From assembly GCA_029251525.1 (NCBI GenBank), contig JAQXDE010000019.1, positions 1 to 64,000 on the forward strand: a stretch of 64,000 nucleotides of DNA, read 5' to 3'. Below, in pieces: positions 9,286 through 17,754 of the stretch; positions within the stretch are counted from its first letter, which is position 1; each line of letters starts with the position of its first letter. This DNA comes from Saprospiraceae bacterium. GTDB taxonomy: Bacteria; Bacteroidota; Bacteroidia; Chitinophagales; Saprospiraceae. A model generated the notes under the pieces. The model did no database searches, was not told the DNA's origin, and saw nothing but the letters and a program-made list of their open reading frames with translations. The translations under genes were made by a program, and so were the position numbers.

Positions 9286-9623
9286 AGAAGATTGGAGAAT
9301 GGCTAGTTTTACAAACAGGTGGAGAATTTAATACAGATAGTTTACTAATTGGGAAAGAAGATTATTCAAATTGGAATTCTTTTGAAATCTCATCAGATAA
9401 AACTGAAAAAGACAGCCTTTGGAAATCTAAAAATATTAAAGCTAACAAAATGGGGAAACTAAGCAAAGTCTCGATTAAGGAAATCATTGGAAATGAAATT
9501 ATAATTAACTATTTAGTTAGTTCAAGTAAAGAATATAAAAATCAAGAGGTTTCAGAAATTACATATGAACTTGATCAAATAAAAGGAATACCAGTTATGA
9601 GGAAAATAAAAAATAAAAAATAA
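9264..9623 (+). CDS. Hypothetical protein, 3' half of a frameshifted gene
   Basis: A 119-residue soluble frame in the -1 phase relative to the preceding one, overlapping it by 22 bases. It contains GEWLVLQTGGEFNTDSLLIG and several charged beta-strand segments; no family is recognised. An ATG exists at 9264, but it arises from the same GAATGG bases that encode Glu-Trp upstream, so independent initiation is possible yet unconvincing. I think it is the C-terminal part of the 8950 protein, separated by an indel in the A-run or by a sequencing error. A GNAT gene follows nine bases after the stop. Confidence 0.5.
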   Translation: MEKKEQLKKIGEWLVLQTGGEFNTDSLLIGKEDYSNWNSFEISSDKTEKDSLWKSKNIKANKMGKLSKVSIKEIIGNEIIINYLVSSSKEYKNQEVSEITYELDQIKGIPVMRKIKNKK

Positions 9624-9632
9624 AACTGTCGA

Positions 9633-10106
9633 ATGATAAATAGATTACCAAATAACGACCTAGAAATAGCTAAAAAGATACGTTCAGTTTTTTTAGTTTC
9701 ATACGCTGTTGAAGCTAAGTTGTTAAATGCATCTAGTTTCCCTCCATTGCATCGACGCCTTGAAAATTATTCACAATGTAGCAACGATTTCTTTGGATAT
9801 ACTATAGATCAAGAATTAGGTGGAATAATAGAAATTAAACATGAAAAAAGTTTTACTCATATTCAAAGTCTAGTAGTCCATCCAAAATTTTTCAGAAAAG
9901 GGATAGCAAAAAAATTAATGGCGTTTGTTTTGAACTCATTTCATAATAAACCCATGGTGGTTGAAACTGGAGTCAAAAATATACCTGCTATCAAACTATA
10001 CAAAAAATTTAAATTCATAGAAGTTAATCAATGGGAAACAAATCATGGAGTTAGAAAAATAAAATTTGTAAGAAATACAAACAATGAACTTAACAAAAGG
10101 TCATGA
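9633..10106 (+). CDS. GNAT-family N-acetyltransferase
   Basis: A 157-residue single-domain acyl-CoA transferase. The core GNAT elements are present: beta-4 strand HIQSLVVHPKFFRKGIAKKL carries the acetyl-CoA pyrophosphate loop (R/Q-x-x-G-x-G/A, here FRKGIA), followed by VVETGVKNIPAIKLYKKFKF, the conserved motif B region with the Tyr before the last strand. The substrate cannot be predicted. It follows the split hypothetical gene closely and may share its transcript. A 32-codon frame overlaps its stop (ATGA at 10103) but shows no recognisable content. Confidence 0.82.
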   Translation: MINRLPNNDLEIAKKIRSVFLVSYAVEAKLLNASSFPPLHRRLENYSQCSNDFFGYTIDQELGGIIEIKHEKSFTHIQSLVVHPKFFRKGIAKKLMAFVLNSFHNKPMVVETGVKNIPAIKLYKKFKFIEVNQWETNHGVRKIKFVRNTNNELNKRS

Positions 10107-10320
10107 AAAAATTTCTAACGTTACTAAGCTGTGTCAGATACCTAACCAAAAAGAAGCTACGATTAAATAATTCGTCATTCTTAACAGTTAATTTTTAATA
10201 ATAGAGAAAACAAAAAAGAATTTTGGTTATTGTACTTAAATTAATTTTCATATTATTAGAATTCAGTATTTATCTAAAATATGATTCAAACAAATAAAAA
10301 GAAAAACATTTACCTTCTAA

Positions 10321-10839
10321 ATGCAAATTTTAAAAACACACTTTCATTCCGAAGTAACAACATTAGAAAATAAATCAGTATTTACAAGATTAGCAACAAG
10401 AAGCATAGCTACTCAGGATGAGAATATTTTGTTACTTTACACTGCAAGGTATGAGGATTACAGTCTACCTGGAGGAGGCTTAGAGTCGAACGAAAATAAA
10501 ATTACAGGAATGATAAGAGAGTTAAGTGAGGAAACTGGAGCGCAAAATGTAAGAAACATAAAACCATTTGGCGCTTACGAGGAATATAGGCCTTGGTATA
10601 AGCAAGACTATGACATTCAACATATGATTTCATATTGCTATACTTGCGAAATTGACAAAGAGCTTGGAATTGCAAAAATGGAATCATACGAAACAAAAAA
10701 TGGGATGAGACCATTATGGGTTAATATTCATGAGGCTATAGAACATAATTCAAATACCATTGCTTCAAGTAATAAAAAAGGTATGTCAATTGAACGTGAG
10801 ATATTTTTATTAAAGCTAATAGCAGAAAGAGTGATTTAA
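10321..10839 (+). CDS. Nudix hydrolase
   Basis: A 172-residue Nudix protein with a complete Nudix box: Gly52, Glu58, then REL-S-EE-TG at Arg66 to Gly73. These residues bind the metal and hydrolyse a nucleoside diphosphate linked to another group X. The N-terminal segment (TRSIATQDENILLLYTARYEDYSLPGGG) is the usual first strand and loop. Substrate specificity is not readable from sequence. It stands alone with AT-rich, featureless DNA on both sides (10107-10320 and 10840-11175). Confidence 0.88.
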   Translation: MQILKTHFHSEVTTLENKSVFTRLATRSIATQDENILLLYTARYEDYSLPGGGLESNENKITGMIRELSEETGAQNVRNIKPFGAYEEYRPWYKQDYDIQHMISYCYTCEIDKELGIAKMESYETKNGMRPLWVNIHEAIEHNSNTIASSNKKGMSIEREIFLLKLIAERVI

Positions 10840-11175
10840 AGCTTACAAGAAAAAATATAGCAATTCCTAAAAATATTTCCAATGTACAATTATGCTAAAT
10901 TTTACTTTTAGGATATACCCTACCCATTTGTTAAATTAAAAAAAATTAAAACAAAAAGTAATTTTGAAAATTTATTAATAAAAAATGTTTTTGTATTTTT
11001 TGTTCTGGATGAATTAGATGAATTAAGGCTATAACCTAAATTGATATTAATAAAAATAGTATAAAATTAAAATCTATACTCCTCAATAAAACTACTATGC
11101 ATTAATTAAACTTTTCTCATTAACAGTTAACGACCATAATGAACGTTATTTAAAAAAATTAAAAATATCAGTCAG
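10840..11175. other. Intergenic region without recognisable content
   Basis: About 336 bases of very AT-rich DNA between the Nudix gene and the next hypothetical gene. I see no open frame of coding character, no tRNA fold and no convincing terminator. Confidence 0.6.
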
Positions 11176-12105
11176 TTGAAATATTATTATCTTTTATCAT
11201 TTTTATTTTTTTTCCAAACTAGTTTCTGCCAAAGGGATACAATTGAGTTTAGTTCCTTTTCAATACAACTAGATTCATTAGTGGTGACTGCAACTCGGAA
11301 AGGCTTCGATGTAAATGATTTTATTAAAATGATCCAAGAAGATGAGTCATTTTATAAAGCTTTCCGAAATATTCGGACCATGACTTATACATCCGACAAT
11401 GATCTAAAAATGTTTTCGAAAAAGGGAAAGGTCAAAGCAAGTTTAATAAATACAATTAACCAAACTTCAGATGGACGCTGCCGAACAATGAAAACTATTA
11501 ATCCAATAATCTCAGGAAAATTTTATAAACGAAAGAAAAAGATTAGATATTACACTGCCAAAATGCATGATCGGCTTTTTTTCACCTATGGAAAAGTTTG
11601 TGAATCAAAAAGAATTGAAGATCAGGAGGGATATGATAACTCTAAGAATTTAACTGGTATGAGAAAACATATCAATGAATTAAAAAAACTCATTTTTTAC
11701 CCTGGAAAAAAAGCTGATATTCCATTTATCGGAAAAAAAACAGCCATCTTTGAAAAAAACATGGCAAAATTTTATGACTTTTCTATTTCTTCTAAAACCT
11801 ACAAATCAAAAACTGACTGTTATGTTTTTCTAGCAAAAGTAAAAAATGGAACAAAACATAGCAAAACTGTCATAAAATATATGGAAACATTTTTTGATAA
11901 AAAAACTTTCCAAGTCATTGCTAGGAATTATCATTTATCGCATAGCGGAACTATGTTTGACTTTGATGTAAAAATGGACATATCTCTGAATATAATAGGT
12001 GAAAAATATGTTCCCGAATTTATTACCTACGATGGCCAATGGGATGTTCCATTTAACAAACCTGAAGTTTCGAAATTTAAGATTTCATTTTATAATTTTG
12101 AATAG
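11176..12105 (+). CDS. Hypothetical exported protein
   Basis: A 309-residue protein starting at TTG 11176, chosen because it opens a signal peptide (MKYYYLLSFLFFFQTSFCQ) and no ATG is near. After the signal comes DSLVVTATRKGFDVNDFIKMIQEDESFYKAFRNIR, then a long basic beta-rich region to FKISFYNFE. The conserved start (a VVxATRKG strand, then FIKxIQxDxSFYKAFRNIR) is familiar from uncharacterised Bacteroidota periplasmic or outer-membrane-associated proteins, but I cannot assign a function. It converges with the glucosaminidase gene, with only eight bases between the two stops. Confidence 0.65.
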   Translation: MKYYYLLSFLFFFQTSFCQRDTIEFSSFSIQLDSLVVTATRKGFDVNDFIKMIQEDESFYKAFRNIRTMTYTSDNDLKMFSKKGKVKASLINTINQTSDGRCRTMKTINPIISGKFYKRKKKIRYYTAKMHDRLFFTYGKVCESKRIEDQEGYDNSKNLTGMRKHINELKKLIFYPGKKADIPFIGKKTAIFEKNMAKFYDFSISSKTYKSKTDCYVFLAKVKNGTKHSKTVIKYMETFFDKKTFQVIARNYHLSHSGTMFDFDVKMDISLNIIGEKYVPEFITYDGQWDVPFNKPEVSKFKISFYNFE

Positions 12106-12113
12106 ATGTAAAC

Positions 12114-13037
12114 CTAAGAATCATATTTATTCAAATTTAACGCTTCAATAATTTCAATTAATTTATTAGCATACCTCAAATCAGTAGCGTACCCAGCTTC
12201 TTTTAAACCATGTGACCATCCAACATAATTTGTTGTTCCCAACTTTTGCAAATGTAGGTATCTTTTTTTTCGTAAAAATATACTATGAGCTCTGTAACTT
12301 TCCCATACATTTTTATATTTCCTAAAAAAATCTTTGTGAGAATCATCAGTAAAATTAGCACAATGCCCTTTACTACAATCTTTAGAAAAACACTTTATTC
12401 CAAAATGATTATTATTTATCCTAGCTAACCTACTTTCTCCAGCATCACTCTCTAACAATCCTTGGGCTAATGTTACACTTGCAGGGATTCCATATTTTTC
12501 CATTTCAGAAACAGCCACATCTGCATATCTTTTGATGTAACGATAAACTGTTTTTTGTTTTTCCAAAACAATTTCCTGATCAATATTTTTTCGTTTCGCA
12601 TAAGTTGGATTTAAGATAAATGCCAAATTTGCATATGTATTTGCTTGGTTATTTTCACTAATCTTTATTACTCTCTTTTTACTTTTGCTCTTGGGCGATT
12701 GTTTTTCAAGTTCAAAATATGGTAGTGGCAAAATAGCAGCTTGGTGTGTCTTTTTTGGTTTCGATACGTAATTTGATTTTACTGCCTCTGGCTGATTAGT
12801 TACATCTGAATTACCTATAAAATTTATCCTTTCGAAATTTGACTGCGTAACGGTCTGACCAAAAGTATGACTACCTGCAGCTTTTAAGTTTAAATTTAAA
12901 CTTATATCCTTATTCAAAATAATAAAAAGAGCAAAAATAAGCATTACCATTTTTATCCAATTTTGTTTAACAAAAATAGATGCACTACCGTATCGTAAGT
13001 GACTAAAAGTTTTAATAATAGTTAATCTATATTTCAT
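12114..13037 (-). CDS. Membrane-anchored glucosaminidase (peptidoglycan hydrolase)
   Basis: A 307-residue protein. A hydrophobic anchor lies at about 28-42 and a low-complexity linker at 60-130. From about 165 to 303 it carries a glucosaminidase domain (GH73/FlgJ type) with AQGLLESDAGESRLA giving catalytic Glu196, NNNHFGIKC at 208-216, and the closing VGWSHGLKEAGYATDLRYANKLI. It should cleave N-acetylglucosaminyl bonds in peptidoglycan in the periplasm. Two Cys-rich spots (KCFSKDCSKGHC) near 215-226 could form disulphides. It is monocistronic. Confidence 0.85.
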   Translation of the reverse strand: MKYRLTIIKTFSHLRYGSASIFVKQNWIKMVMLIFALFIILNKDISLNLNLKAAGSHTFGQTVTQSNFERINFIGNSDVTNQPEAVKSNYVSKPKKTHQAAILPLPYFELEKQSPKSKSKKRVIKISENNQANTYANLAFILNPTYAKRKNIDQEIVLEKQKTVYRYIKRYADVAVSEMEKYGIPASVTLAQGLLESDAGESRLARINNNHFGIKCFSKDCSKGHCANFTDDSHKDFFRKYKNVWESYRAHSIFLRKKRYLHLQKLGTTNYVGWSHGLKEAGYATDLRYANKLIEIIEALNLNKYDS

Positions 13038-13211
13038 AATAAAAGCTGTTTAATTTTTGGGAGAGATATGAACTTAAACGCAATATAAAACAATTTGTTG
13101 GTTAAAAGTAAATAAATTACAAACATTTTGTTTTATAATTAATACAACTAATTGATATCCAATCATATACTATTTAATTAATCTTAATAAATTAGAAAAT
13201 ACTTTTTACTT

Positions 13212-13235
13212 AGTGTAATATTTACACTACTTTTG
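13212..13235 (+). promoter_or_regulatory. Promoter with overlapping palindromic operator
   Basis: AGTGTAA (13212-13218) and TTACACT (13222-13228) form a perfect palindrome around TAT, and its last base is the first base of TACTTTTG (13228-13235), a match to the Bacteroidota -7 element TAnnTTTG. The start codon of the kinase gene is 24 bases further on. A repressor bound there would cover the promoter. Its identity is unknown. Confidence 0.55.
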
Positions 13236-13259
13236 TTTTGAATTAAAAAAATTTCCCTT

Positions 13260-14111
13260 ATGATATTTATTGCAGACAGCGGATCAACCAAAGCAGATTG
13301 GAAAATTTTACATACCTCTGGAGAAGTAACCAGTCAATCAACACGTGGTTTTAATCCGTTTATCCAAAATTCAGAAGCTATTAAAGTTGGACTTTTAAAG
13401 GATTTTGCTGACTCAGTAGAAAGAACTAAAGCAGAAGCCGTATTTTATTATGGTGCAGGTTGTTCTGATGATTATAGAAATTCAATAGTTGAGGTTGCTC
13501 TACAAAAAATATTCCCCAATGCAAAAATTACTGTCAATCATGATTTATTAGCTAGTGCTCGGGCAGTTTGTGGAACAGAGGCTGGCATTGCTTGTATTCT
13601 TGGAACCGGTTCTAATTCATCCCTATATGATGGAATAGAAATAATTGATAATGTAAGGAATATGGGTTTTCTGGTAGGTGATGAAGGAAGTGGATCTCAC
13701 ATAGGAAAAGAACTTCTGCGAGGATATTTTTATCGAGAAATGCCAAAAGATATTTTAATAGATTTTAATAAAAGTTTCCCAGAAGGACATAGAGGGATTC
13801 TTGACAGAATATATGACAATCCAAAGCCCAATGTTTATTTGGCCTCTTTTTCAAAATTTTTATCCAATCATAAAGGACATCCATACATACAACATCTAGT
13901 TTTCAAAAGTTTTGATGAATTTGTAAAAAGGCATGTTTTAAAATATGATGGCTGCCAAAATTTAAAAATTCATTTCGTTGGATCAGTAGCTTATTATTTT
14001 AAAGACATCCTTGAAATAGTTTTAGCAAGTTATGATTTAGAAATAGGAAATGTAATTAAAAAACCAATTAATCGTCTTGTCGATTTTCATCAAAAAATTG
14101 CGTCAAAATAA
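13260..14111 (+). CDS. BadF/BadG-type ATPase, probable N-acetylglucosamine kinase
   Basis: A 283-residue member of the actin-like ATPase fold, BadF/BadG/BcrA/BcrD family, in the size class of Bacteroidota N-acetylglucosamine kinases. Phosphate 1 loop IADSGSTKADW has Asp6; VNHDLLASARA has the probable catalytic Asp95; GTGSNSS at 115-121 and GFLVGDEGSGSHIGK at 136-150 are the phosphate 2 and sugar-binding segments. It would phosphorylate an amino sugar recycled from peptidoglycan or chitin. The neighbouring glucosaminidase and pfkA genes fit a cell-wall sugar to glycolysis route. Expression appears controlled through the palindrome over its promoter. Confidence 0.75.
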   Translation: MIFIADSGSTKADWKILHTSGEVTSQSTRGFNPFIQNSEAIKVGLLKDFADSVERTKAEAVFYYGAGCSDDYRNSIVEVALQKIFPNAKITVNHDLLASARAVCGTEAGIACILGTGSNSSLYDGIEIIDNVRNMGFLVGDEGSGSHIGKELLRGYFYREMPKDILIDFNKSFPEGHRGILDRIYDNPKPNVYLASFSKFLSNHKGHPYIQHLVFKSFDEFVKRHVLKYDGCQNLKIHFVGSVAYYFKDILEIVLASYDLEIGNVIKKPINRLVDFHQKIASK

Positions 14112-14130
14112 ATAGAGTAGCTGAAAATAT

Positions 14131-14138
14131 TATATTTG
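14131..14138 (+). promoter_or_regulatory. Probable -7 element of pfkA (TATATTTG)
   Basis: Fits TAnnTTTG exactly and lies 29 bases before the pfkA start codon, within the 55-base gap after the kinase gene. No clear -33 TTG was seen. Confidence 0.45.
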
Positions 14139-14166
14139 CGACTTAAATAAAAAATAAAAAACCGAA

Positions 14167-15147
14167 ATGGGTGAAATAAAAAGAATTGCAGTTTTTACAT
14201 CTGGAGGAGATGCCCCAGGAATGAATGCAGCTGTTCGTGCTGTAGTAAGAACTGCTACTTACAATGATTTACATGTTTATGGGATTATCAGAGGTTATCA
14301 AGGGATGATTGATTGTGATTTTAAAAGAATGGAAACTAGAGATGTAGGAAATATTCTACACAGAGGGGGAACAGTACTAAAAACAGCTAGAAGTCAAGAT
14401 TTCCGAACTAAAGAAGGAAGAAAATTAGCTTTCGAAAATTTGAAAGCTAATGATATTGATGCCTGTGTGGCAATTGGAGGAGATGGAACTTTCACAGGAG
14501 CTCAGATATTTTCGAAAGAACATAAAATACCTTTTATTGGTATCCCTGGAACCATAGATAACGATATTTATGGAACAGATTATTCGATTGGTTTTGATAC
14601 CGCAGTAAATACTGCCATTGAAGCAGTTGATCGAATTAGAGATACTGCAGATTCACACAATCGATTATTTTTCGTCGAAGTAATGGGAAGGCATGCTGGA
14701 TTTATTGGGTTAAATACGGCAATTTCAAGTGGTGCTGCTGCTGTTATGATTCCTGAAACTGAAACTAGTATCGATCAATTAATCCAAAAATTACAAAAAG
14801 GTGCCAAAAGGAAAAAGTTGTTTAGCTTAGTTATTGTGGCAGAAGGTAATCAAAATGGAGGTGCGGCAGAAATAGCTGCAAAAGTTAAAGAGAAATTTGA
14901 TTATTACGATACAAAAGTTGCTATTATTGGTCATTTACAGAGAGGTGGTGCACCAAGTGGATTAGATAGAGTACTCGCTAGCCGGATGGGATTTCATGCA
15001 GTTGAAGGTTTATTGTCAGGAAAAAAAGATGTGGCGGTTGGGGTAGTAAACAATAAAATTAAGTTCACGTCATTTAAGGATGCTATTTCTAAAGTAAAAA
15101 AGCCAAATAAAGATTTAATTAGAATGGCAGAGATTCTAGCTCAATAA
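14167..15147 (+). CDS. pfkA: ATP-dependent 6-phosphofructokinase
   Basis: A 326-residue phosphofructokinase, the usual bacterial length. TSGGDAPGMNAAVRA at 11-25 binds ATP, AIGGDGTFTGA at 102-112 continues the nucleotide site, and GIPGTIDNDIYGTDYSIGFDTA at 125-146 is the catalytic loop with Asp131. PGTIDND rather than PKTIDND points to ATP rather than pyrophosphate as donor. HRLFFVEVMGRHAGF-type residues (Met, Gly, Arg near 167-172) bind fructose 6-phosphate. It catalyses the committed step of glycolysis in the cytoplasm. A strong terminator follows immediately. Confidence 0.96.
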   Translation: MGEIKRIAVFTSGGDAPGMNAAVRAVVRTATYNDLHVYGIIRGYQGMIDCDFKRMETRDVGNILHRGGTVLKTARSQDFRTKEGRKLAFENLKANDIDACVAIGGDGTFTGAQIFSKEHKIPFIGIPGTIDNDIYGTDYSIGFDTAVNTAIEAVDRIRDTADSHNRLFFVEVMGRHAGFIGLNTAISSGAAAVMIPETETSIDQLIQKLQKGAKRKKLFSLVIVAEGNQNGGAAEIAAKVKEKFDYYDTKVAIIGHLQRGGAPSGLDRVLASRMGFHAVEGLLSGKKDVAVGVVNNKIKFTSFKDAISKVKKPNKDLIRMAEILAQ

Positions 15148-15161
15148 GGGCTTTTCAAAAG

Positions 15162-15207
15162 AGGAACCCTTTCTAAACTTATTATCTTTAGAAAGAGTTC
15201 CTTTTTT
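15162..15207 (+). terminator. Rho-independent terminator after pfkA
   Basis: AGGAAC-CC-TTTCTAAA (15162-15177) pairs with TTTAGAAA-GA-GTTCCT (15187-15202), leaving a CC/GA internal loop, and six or more T residues follow. The stop of the convergent subtilase gene lies 14 bases beyond. Confidence 0.9.
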
Positions 15208-15220
15208 GAAAATAAAAATA

Positions 15221-16810
15221 TTATTTCAATAATTCTGCAATTGCAGATGCAGGTTGAATTAATTTCCCCGTCTGGCTTGTACTTTTAGTCTCCTTTCCTG
15301 TTTTCTCTAAAATTTCAAAAACTTCTTTTGTAATAATTTCAGGATTAATACTTTTCATTAATCCAACTAATCCAGCAACATATGGACAAGCCATGGATGT
15401 TCCATTGAACGTTTTATATTGATTTTTTGGAAAAGTTGAATATATATTTACCCCAGGTGCAGCAATTCCAAAAGGTACATTCTGAACATAATTTGAGAAA
15501 TGAGCACGTTGCAAATTAGTGTCGATAGCAGATACTGCGATAATACCAGGGGCATTTGCAGGTGAATATTTAGCGGCATCCATATTATTATTTCCAGCAG
15601 CGGCAATAACAATAGCACCTTTTCGATTGCAATAATCTACTGCACGCGCATAGGCACGTTTCCTATTTTTATTTGAAAGTGCTCCGAGGGACATAGATAT
15701 TACATCAGCTCCATTATCAGCAGCTTCAAGCATCCCCGAAATTACAGACTTCTGAGTTCCTCCTCCATAATCTGTTAAAACCTTTATGCTAGTTACTTTG
15801 ACAAAATCATTATTTGGAGCATAAGAAGCCACACCCAATTTATTATTGGTAACTGCTGCTGCAATTCCTGCACAATGTGTTCCATGACCTTGGCGATCAG
15901 AATCATATTCCTTTTTATAAGATTGGTAATTTGACTTTAAATCCTCGTGATCAGAATCTACTCCTGTATCCAAAATAAAAATATTAGCTTTCCTTTGAGG
16001 TTTTACTTTTCTTGATTTTAACAATTTATACAAGTCATCCATCCTTAGTTTATCAAAACCCCAAAGTTCCTGAACTCCGGGGTCGTTTATACCAAATGCT
16101 CTTTTTCTTTTAGAAGGTCGAATAGTTTCTATTGGAGTAAGTTGAACGATTTCATTTTGTTCCAAATAATCAACTGAGCCACTTGCTAATAATTCTTTTT
16201 CAATTTCATCAATATCTTTTTCATAATTAAAAGGAATATTAACAATCATATAATCATCTAAGTCAGTTATTAAATCATCATCTGGAGCAAAGGCCTTTTT
16301 AAAGGTTAATTTATATTTAGAAACTATTCTTTCTAAATCTCTCATAGTTTTTTTTTCACCCAAATCAACCAATAATTCTCCTTCCTGATCTAGGTTGTTA
16401 ACTACAAAATTGGAATTATCTTCAACTAATGCCCTCTGGGGTGATTGAATAGTTTTATTTACATTAGTTACACTTTTTTGAGGAAAAGTATTATTCATTT
16501 TCTTTAAAAAGGTAAACGGGAAGGTTGCAATTAGTAGGACAAACATTCCAAAAAAGAAAAATTTACTATTTCTAAAGAAACTGAATAAAGTCGAAACTGT
16601 ACCTAAAACCATCAAGTCTCGAAATAAGATCCACATTTTAAATGCTAATTCACCATCTGCAAATGCTAACGAAAATGCATATGCAACAAACCCACCTAAA
16701 AATATAGTGCTCATATTTCTTCGATGTAATGGATTTTCCTCATTGTAAAACCATAAAATAAGCCCAAAAAGGCTAATCGAGAAACTAATTGGATAAAGAA
16801 TACTTAACAT
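15221..16810 (-). CDS. Membrane-anchored S8 family serine protease (subtilisin)
   Basis: A 529-residue protein. Residues 1-103 hold four hydrophobic helices (about 3-21, 33-51, 58-78 and 84-102), unusual for a subtilase, which normally begins with a signal peptide. Residues 140-225 resemble an inhibitor I9-like propeptide (MIVNIPFNYEKDIDEIEKEL, DYLEQNEIVQL). The catalytic domain runs from about 245 to 525 with Asp281 in LDTGVDSDH, His309 in GHGTHCAG, oxyanion Asn407 in AAAGNNN and Ser472 in GTSMACPYVAG, so the triad is complete. It probably works at the outer face of the inner membrane. It lies opposite pfkA and has its own promoter region, divergent from the lipid cluster. Confidence 0.88.
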   Translation of the reverse strand: MLSILYPISFSISLFGLILWFYNEENPLHRRNMSTIFLGGFVAYAFSLAFADGELAFKMWILFRDLMVLGTVSTLFSFFRNSKFFFFGMFVLLIATFPFTFLKKMNNTFPQKSVTNVNKTIQSPQRALVEDNSNFVVNNLDQEGELLVDLGEKKTMRDLERIVSKYKLTFKKAFAPDDDLITDLDDYMIVNIPFNYEKDIDEIEKELLASGSVDYLEQNEIVQLTPIETIRPSKRKRAFGINDPGVQELWGFDKLRMDDLYKLLKSRKVKPQRKANIFILDTGVDSDHEDLKSNYQSYKKEYDSDRQGHGTHCAGIAAAVTNNKLGVASYAPNNDFVKVTSIKVLTDYGGGTQKSVISGMLEAADNGADVISMSLGALSNKNRKRAYARAVDYCNRKGAIVIAAAGNNNMDAAKYSPANAPGIIAVSAIDTNLQRAHFSNYVQNVPFGIAAPGVNIYSTFPKNQYKTFNGTSMACPYVAGLVGLMKSINPEIITKEVFEILEKTGKETKSTSQTGKLIQPASAIAELLK

Positions 16811-16970
16811 ATTAAATAATTTTTACTTAAAGTTAAATACGAAACCAACCATATTTAATTGAATTTCGTTCTTCAAATTAGGGATTCATTGCCTAAAGTT
16901 CAAAAGGAAAATATCAGCTGTATGAAATATCCGCTTAATCGCTCAATTCATGGGATAAAATTTTCCAATT

Positions 16971-17000
16971 ATATAAAACAAGGCGCTTCTTGTTTTATAT
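16971..17000. promoter_or_regulatory. Perfect 12-bp inverted repeat upstream of the inositol-lipid cluster
   Basis: ATATAAAACAAG (16971-16982) and CTTGTTTTATAT (16989-17000) flank the loop GCGCTT. The element sits 15 bases before a good -7 box for the lipid cluster and in the divergent region shared with the subtilase gene. It lacks a T tail, so an operator or an RNA hairpin in the leftward transcript is more likely than a terminator. Confidence 0.5.
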
Positions 17001-17015
17001 TACCAAGGAACTGTT

Positions 17016-17023
17016 TACTTTTG
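17016..17023 (+). promoter_or_regulatory. Promoter of the inositol-lipid cluster (TACTTTTG)
   Basis: Exact TAnnTTTG match 41 bases before the chosen ATG of the first cluster gene. A TTG at 16990-16992 could serve as the -33 element, though it lies inside the inverted repeat and the spacing is slightly long. Confidence 0.55.
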
Positions 17024-17064
17024 CACTTTATTTACACATAGTCAAAGGATTGAATTATAATTTA

Positions 17065-17730
17065 ATGAAAGAACAAGATAGAGACATAAGTTTTCCAAGT
17101 ATGTGGTCCATACATTTTTCAAGCACTCGCTTTTGTTTGTTAATCGGTGCTTGCATTACATTTTTGATTTTCAGTATAATTTTTATCACAAAATCATTAG
17201 CGGTAATTGACCTTCAGAGTGGAACTCTTTTATATGATCCTGTACATGCTTTATTACCAGCAGCTATTGATTGGTCAAACATTATTTTCTTTTTGACCTA
17301 TTCGAGTGTTTTTATTGTTTTAATTGATGTCGTAACAAAATCACCAAACCAAGTATTAAGATTAGGATTTGCCATTGGATTAATGAAAATATTAAGATCA
17401 TTTTCCATGTTTTTAATTCCTTTAGAACCACCCGTTGGAATTGTTGCACTTCAAGATCCGTTAGTAAGTTTTATGACTCCAAACCATGTAGTAGCTCTAA
17501 GAGATCTTTTCTTCTCAGGTCATTGTGCTACAATGATGATATTACTACTCGTAGCAGTTAGTCCACTAGTAAAAAAATGGATGCGGATTATTATCGTAAT
17601 TGTTCCATTACTTATATTACAACAAAGAGTACATTATACGGTCGACGTTTTAGCAGGTCTTGCAGTAGGTGCTGCAGTATACTGGGTGGTTAAAAATTTG
17701 GTGAATTTTAAACCAAATTCCCGGATTTAA
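17065..17730 (+). CDS. PAP2_C / sphingomyelin-synthase-like integral membrane protein
   Basis: With ATG 17065 the protein is 221 residues; the frame extends upstream to 16990, but that would place the start inside the promoter. Five or six helices are visible. The motifs DLFFSGHCATMM (Ser151, Gly152, His153) and VHYTVDVLAG (His190, Asp194) match the D3 and D4 motifs of sphingomyelin synthases (C-G-D-x3-SGH and HYTxDV), the lipid phosphatase-like catalytic triad. The family moves a phospho-head group between diacylglycerol lipids and ceramide at the membrane surface. It starts the seven-gene lipid cluster and is 24 bases ahead of the CDP-alcohol transferase, so a sphingolipid or phospholipid head-group role is likely. 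The exact head group is unknown. Confidence 0.8.
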   Translation: MKEQDRDISFPSMWSIHFSSTRFCLLIGACITFLIFSIIFITKSLAVIDLQSGTLLYDPVHALLPAAIDWSNIIFFLTYSSVFIVLIDVVTKSPNQVLRLGFAIGLMKILRSFSMFLIPLEPPVGIVALQDPLVSFMTPNHVVALRDLFFSGHCATMMILLLVAVSPLVKKWMRIIIVIVPLLILQQRVHYTVDVLAGLAVGAAVYWVVKNLVNFKPNSRI

Positions 17731-17754
17731 AATAAAAATATCAATTTTCAAATT

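Noticed and set aside
10103-10201. 32-codon frame MKKFLTLLSC overlapping the GNAT stop
   Set aside because: Begins like a lipoprotein signal but continues with a basic, random-looking tail; no support beyond length.
16859-17041. 60-codon frame upstream of the lipid cluster
   Set aside because: It covers the inverted repeat and promoter, has an implausible composition and no start context.
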